From: Fluviibacter sp039805865
GTDB taxonomy: Bacteria > Pseudomonadota > Gammaproteobacteria > Burkholderiales > Rhodocyclaceae
DNA: 64,000 bases
NCBI GenBank assembly: GCA_039805865.1
Contig: JBDLTI010000004.1
Location: 4,264-68,263 of the forward strand
Reading direction: 5' to 3'
The notes beneath the pieces were generated by a model, which had not been told where the DNA came from, searched no databases, and worked only from the letters and a program-made list of their open reading frames with translations. Position 1 is the first letter of the stretch. Each line of letters begins with the position of its first letter. Positions 61,801 through 64,000 of this stretch are shown here, in pieces. A program made the translations under genes and the position numbers.

Positions 61801-62290
61801 GCTTGCATTCAGTGCTTAATCCTGGCTGCGTACCAAAGCGTGTGAGCAGCGGCATTTGACGCACCAGGCTCATGGACAGGGCATCCAGTGTCATTACCCG
61901 TAAACGTCCTGGCTGATCGAGCAACTGCCACGCACGAAGGTTGTTTTGCTTCAAAACATCTAAGGCCAGCGCATGGGTCTTTTGCTTGTGAGGCAGTGCG
62001 TCATCAGAGAGCGGCCGTGTGGCAGCACGGAGGCTGGCCATAATTCGATCCCGCATTTCTGCGGCGGCTTTGCGCGTAAAGGTGAGCGCAACAACTTCTT
62101 CGGGTTCGTTGACGCGTGCCAGCAATACAAGAAAGCGTTGCGACAGCAGTTCAGTTTTGCCTGCGCCTGCGGGGGCATCGACAATAAACGAATGATTTGG
62201 GTCAAGCGCTTTCTGCCGCGCAGCAGCGTCAGCGTGTAGTTGTTCTTGTTCGAACATGCTGCTGGCGGGTGAATACTTGGCGCTGTTCAT
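58835..62290 (-). CDS. AddA-like UvrD/RecB-type helicase-nuclease
   Basis: A 1151-residue protein for double-strand break resection. The helicase starts with Walker A VDAPAGAGKTELLSQRF near residue 40, VVALTFTRKAAAEMRDRI, motif II VDEFQDTSPSQVALLE, motif III GDPMQSIYRFRKADVG and motif V/VI (VQLMTVHKSKGLQFDTVILP, RVLYVAVTRAERCLHLLG). The C-terminal PD-(D/E)XK nuclease has WIIDYKTLRI with the catalytic Asp and Lys. It overlaps the AddB-like gene by four bases, the expected pair in betaproteobacteria that use AddAB-type repair. Confidence 0.93.
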   Translation of the reverse strand: MNSAKYSPASSMFEQEQLHADAAARQKALDPNHSFIVDAPAGAGKTELLSQRFLVLLARVNEPEEVVALTFTRKAAAEMRDRIMASLRAATRPLSDDALPHKQKTHALALDVLKQNNLRAWQLLDQPGRLRVMTLDALSMSLVRQMPLLTRFGTQPGLSTECKPLYEEAARNTLALLESAADEADRNTVERVLAYFDNDAGRLQTMLVAMLERRDQWQRYIHVGQSQQLQSAVTHALGRLINEELSVIAAALSRVFTSDVMSAARHAASNSPESPIHLLADWDDALPADAGALPSWRAFAELFLTSENKLRKDYRSPINLAGKENKAQKQTLKDALAILDAAKLVDSLARIRELPDPQLGDAEAMIVQDLARLLHLAYGNLWLGFIQEKTVDHTEIARRALLALGEPDNPTDLAQQLDYQVRHLLVDEFQDTSPSQVALLEMLTSGWSADSGQTLFLVGDPMQSIYRFRKADVGLFIRVRQNGIGPIQPSPLQLYQNNRSVKNIVDWVNQTFASVFAEKDDATRGAVRFSPAVAHKPLLNQPSVRIHPIISGDRDPETDEKTPRYLADQQEAETIVRLIRESRSEAPDAQIAVLVRARSHLDALVDLLQAQEPRIAFQAVEIDALAARQSVQDLVALTRALHHQADRINWLAILRAPWCGLSLADLHQLAAHDHEQTIWSLMQDEPLIDRLSTDGQLRLRRVRLLISEAYKARSLQRSRRWVEGVWLALGGPQCLNTPNDAADVQAFLQLLDKLDVHGTLDLSRLDDGLGRLFAAPDASFDSQHVQLMTVHKSKGLQFDTVILPGLHKRLPSDDKALIIWDTVLLDDDHEHLVVAPVPPAGAPPTDTPSAYDLLRNLEKIRSLNEAQRVLYVAVTRAERCLHLLGVAYRDPKGETTNALKAPATSSLLAPLWPALESHFLAAAHSAERTAPANTIDSGQFVPRLIRLRNDYLIEPTTIANIPESFPSLDPSGATENHTIDMAVGTLTHRYLEAIANDGLMAWPSERISQLLPYFEQCLASDGHESITCRDAAKLVEEALLGALNSEQGRWLLGPQEEAGCEVPMSSLQPDVTQTFNHHVIDRTFISDGERWIIDYKTLRIIDSDVPADQQLESKALSYKPQLERYAALFAKEGLPIRTAIFFPTHGTLIEI

Positions 62291-64000
62291 GCGTGGGCCT
62301 CCGGCAAATCAAGTGCATGCACAGAAGACTTAAACTGGCGATCGCGTTCCGCTAGCCGTAACAAAGGACGTACGTTGCAATAAAGCAGGTCACTTTCGTC
62401 GGTGAAAGATACGCTCGCATTCCCCTGGCACACTTCTCCGGCTATTGCGTAAATGGCTTTATGCCAGTGCACTAAGACGCTAGCCCAATCAGGAAATGAG
62501 GTCGGATTGAACACTCTGCGTACCCGAAAGCTTTGAAGGTCTTCGACACCCGGCAAAAGTTTTTCTCCGTCACCAATCCCTTTGAAGGCGATTTTGCTCA
62601 GGTGAACTTGTCCGAATGCCACGCCTGCAACGTCACCTTCGCTCGGTGTGGCAATGGCGGCGTAAATTGGCAGTTGGGGCTCCGTAAGACGGGTGCTGGC
62701 CCAATTGCGGGTGTCAATGTTGGCCCCGGTTTTATAGTCAATAATGAGCAACCGGCCATCGGCAAGCTGGTCAATACGGTCTATAAACATCCGTACTTCA
62801 ATGCCGCCAATATTGTGTTTGAACTCATGTTCACGATGAAGCACAGTGAAGGGCTTGTCACGCGCGGCTTCCATCTCTAGCCATCGGGTCAGTAAGCGCT
62901 GCAGGCGGCTGCGCTCTAACGCCTGCTGGCGCGGTTTAAGGGGCTCGTGTTTCTTGTTGGTGTTATAGGCGGTGAGGACCTGATCGATAGCCTGGCCAAT
63001 GGCTGCAGTTAGGCCATTGGCCATGAGCGTTTTTAAACCCGCATGATCTTTGGTGTTCGTCCAAAATATCTCGAGTGCATCATGAACCAGCGTACCCCGT
63101 TGTCGGGCATCAAGACCTTCAACCGGTGTTTCAAGCGGCACTGCGCCAAGCCTGTACTGGTAGTAACCCCATGCCGGGCAAATTGCCTGCGCTTTTAGGA
63201 GCCAAGTGCCGCCACGGACATGGGATCCCGGATTGACAGCCGGTGCCTGAGCGTCTTCGATGGCCTCTAGCATGAGGTTTGGTGCGTTCTTTATGGCAGT
63301 TAACCACGGTAAAACATCGGCCGTAGGCGATGGTGTGATCGGGATCTGTGCGATCAGCGCACTGGGTTGAAGCTCAGTGTCGCCATCCATGTGCGGCGAA
63401 CTCACAACTATTTCGGGCGCGCTGCGCAGCAACCGGCTCTGGATGCGTTGCGCAAAATCGAGCTGGACGTTCGCACAGGCGTTGGGCGCGCGCTGCTGGC
63501 GTTGAGCGGCAACCGCAAGCAATGGGTTAGGGTGGGCTGCTGGCGGCCAATTCGTTTCGGTTAATCCGGCAAACCAGAGTGCATCAAAATCAATCCCCGT
63601 TGATTCGAGTACGCCTAAGATTTGTATGGGGGGATTGCCTCTGGTTTTAGGTTGGAAGAGGCGCTCATTACAAAGTTGACTGAGTAGTTTGATCGTGTTC
63701 TTAAAAGTGAGCTTGCCCGTAATTTGATCAATTCGGGATAGTTCATCCAATGCCTCGGTGAAAGCCTGACGGGTTTGGAACTCAATGCTGTTGAGATTGC
63801 CTTCGGCGAGCCATCCTGTTTTCGCAAGAAGGCCTTCTAGGCTAGATCGCCATGCTGAAGGCAAACGACTGTTTTGGGCGTCTTTAGCTACTTGGGCCAG
63901 GGCATGAAGATGTTGACGCAAGGCAGGTGCGAGCAATTGATGCTCGTCTAAAAACCAAGCGGCAAAGTTGTTGTAGCGACTGAGTGGGGCCTTGAGTGAA
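62287..64000 (-). CDS. AddB-like PD-(D/E)XK nuclease (5' end beyond window)
   Basis: The open frame continues through base 64000, so only the C-terminal 571 residues are present. The nuclease core LLIIDYKTGANIDTR near the 3' end holds the catalytic Asp and Lys. Upstream lie the inactivated helicase-like parts (GVLESTGIDFDALWFAGLTETNWP). AddB proteins keep a 4Fe-4S cluster through one Cys before the nuclease domain and a CxxCxxxxxC near the C-terminus. The first is here (AICPAWGYYQYRLGA), but the later motif reads LLYCNVRPLL: only one of its three cysteines remains. It overlaps addA by four bases. Confidence 0.9.
   Translation of the reverse strand, partial: SLKAPLSRYNNFAAWFLDEHQLLAPALRQHLHALAQVAKDAQNSRLPSAWRSSLEGLLAKTGWLAEGNLNSIEFQTRQAFTEALDELSRIDQITGKLTFKNTIKLLSQLCNERLFQPKTRGNPPIQILGVLESTGIDFDALWFAGLTETNWPPAAHPNPLLAVAAQRQQRAPNACANVQLDFAQRIQSRLLRSAPEIVVSSPHMDGDTELQPSALIAQIPITPSPTADVLPWLTAIKNAPNLMLEAIEDAQAPAVNPGSHVRGGTWLLKAQAICPAWGYYQYRLGAVPLETPVEGLDARQRGTLVHDALEIFWTNTKDHAGLKTLMANGLTAAIGQAIDQVLTAYNTNKKHEPLKPRQQALERSRLQRLLTRWLEMEAARDKPFTVLHREHEFKHNIGGIEVRMFIDRIDQLADGRLLIIDYKTGANIDTRNWASTRLTEPQLPIYAAIATPSEGDVAGVAFGQVHLSKIAFKGIGDGEKLLPGVEDLQSFRVRRVFNPTSFPDWASVLVHWHKAIYAIAGEVCQGNASVSFTDESDLLYCNVRPLLRLAERDRQFKSSVHALDLPEAHA

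Overview
The window is chromosomal DNA of a betaproteobacterium. The evidence is gene order and family content: rubredoxin beside a PilH-type regulator, the RNase II-type/TonB/aroE/mtgA string, nadD-rsfS-rlmH-maf with rng nearby, BPSS1780-type membrane proteins, and RsfS with a lysine/alanine/proline tail. It is most like Burkholderiales or a close relative; I cannot name a genus. The base composition looks mid-range and even, apart from one AT-richer hydrolase gene near 21 kb. Genes are packed tightly and many overlap by 4 or 8 bases. No stretch of 300 bases lacks a gene. I saw no rRNA, tRNA, insertion sequence, prophage or CRISPR array.

Layout. 0-6 kb: two carriers, lysA with a small lipoprotein, cyaY, and PBP1A. 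6-11 kb: thiamine and tetrapyrrole genes. A TPP riboswitch controls thiD-thiC, and hemL and thiE lie upstream on the same strand. 11-14 kb: rubredoxin, a PilH-like receiver lacking its phospho-acceptor aspartate, a GDT1-type transporter and a photolyase. 14-18 kb: algH-ruvX-pyrR-pyrB-pyrX, a chain of overlapping genes ending in a catalytically dead dihydroorotase homologue. 18-25 kb: yggU-proC-yggS, pilT, a probably acquired hydrolase, an rRNA methyltransferase, hemJ, an epimerase-like protein and a flavin/iron-sulfur reductase. 25-33 kb: polA, a LOG-family protein, two tandem membrane proteins, then nadD-rsfS-rlmH-maf, where nadD appears to start at CTG. 33-44 kb: a glycosyltransferase-like protein, trhP, rng, a MaoC hydratase, an aldehyde dehydrogenase, an NlpC/P60 lipoprotein, and fumC-maeA (fumarate to malate to pyruvate).

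43-50 kb holds envelope and RNA genes (uppP, RNase II-type exonuclease, TonB-like, aroE, mtgA) and a small operon of a 54-residue membrane protein, SCO and an FAH-family enzyme. 50-57 kb is the least ordinary part. It holds a CBS protein, an orphan TAXI solute-binding protein anchored in the membrane, an RlpA-like protein and a run of small exported proteins: a Tyr/Gly repeat protein, two 43-residue peptides, DUF3300, Rap1a-like, a beta-sandwich protein, a histidine phosphatase and a DUF3313 lipoprotein. 57-64 kb: an acyl-activating enzyme followed by AddA- and AddB-like recombination nucleases; the AddB-like gene runs off the right edge.

No defence island or other clearly new system is evident. 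The best leads are the pseudo-receiver, the CTG-started nadD, the exported-protein cluster at 52.8-57.3 kb and the AddB-like nuclease that lacks two expected iron-sulfur cysteines. All calls come from reading the sequence and from family knowledge; nothing was searched or computed.
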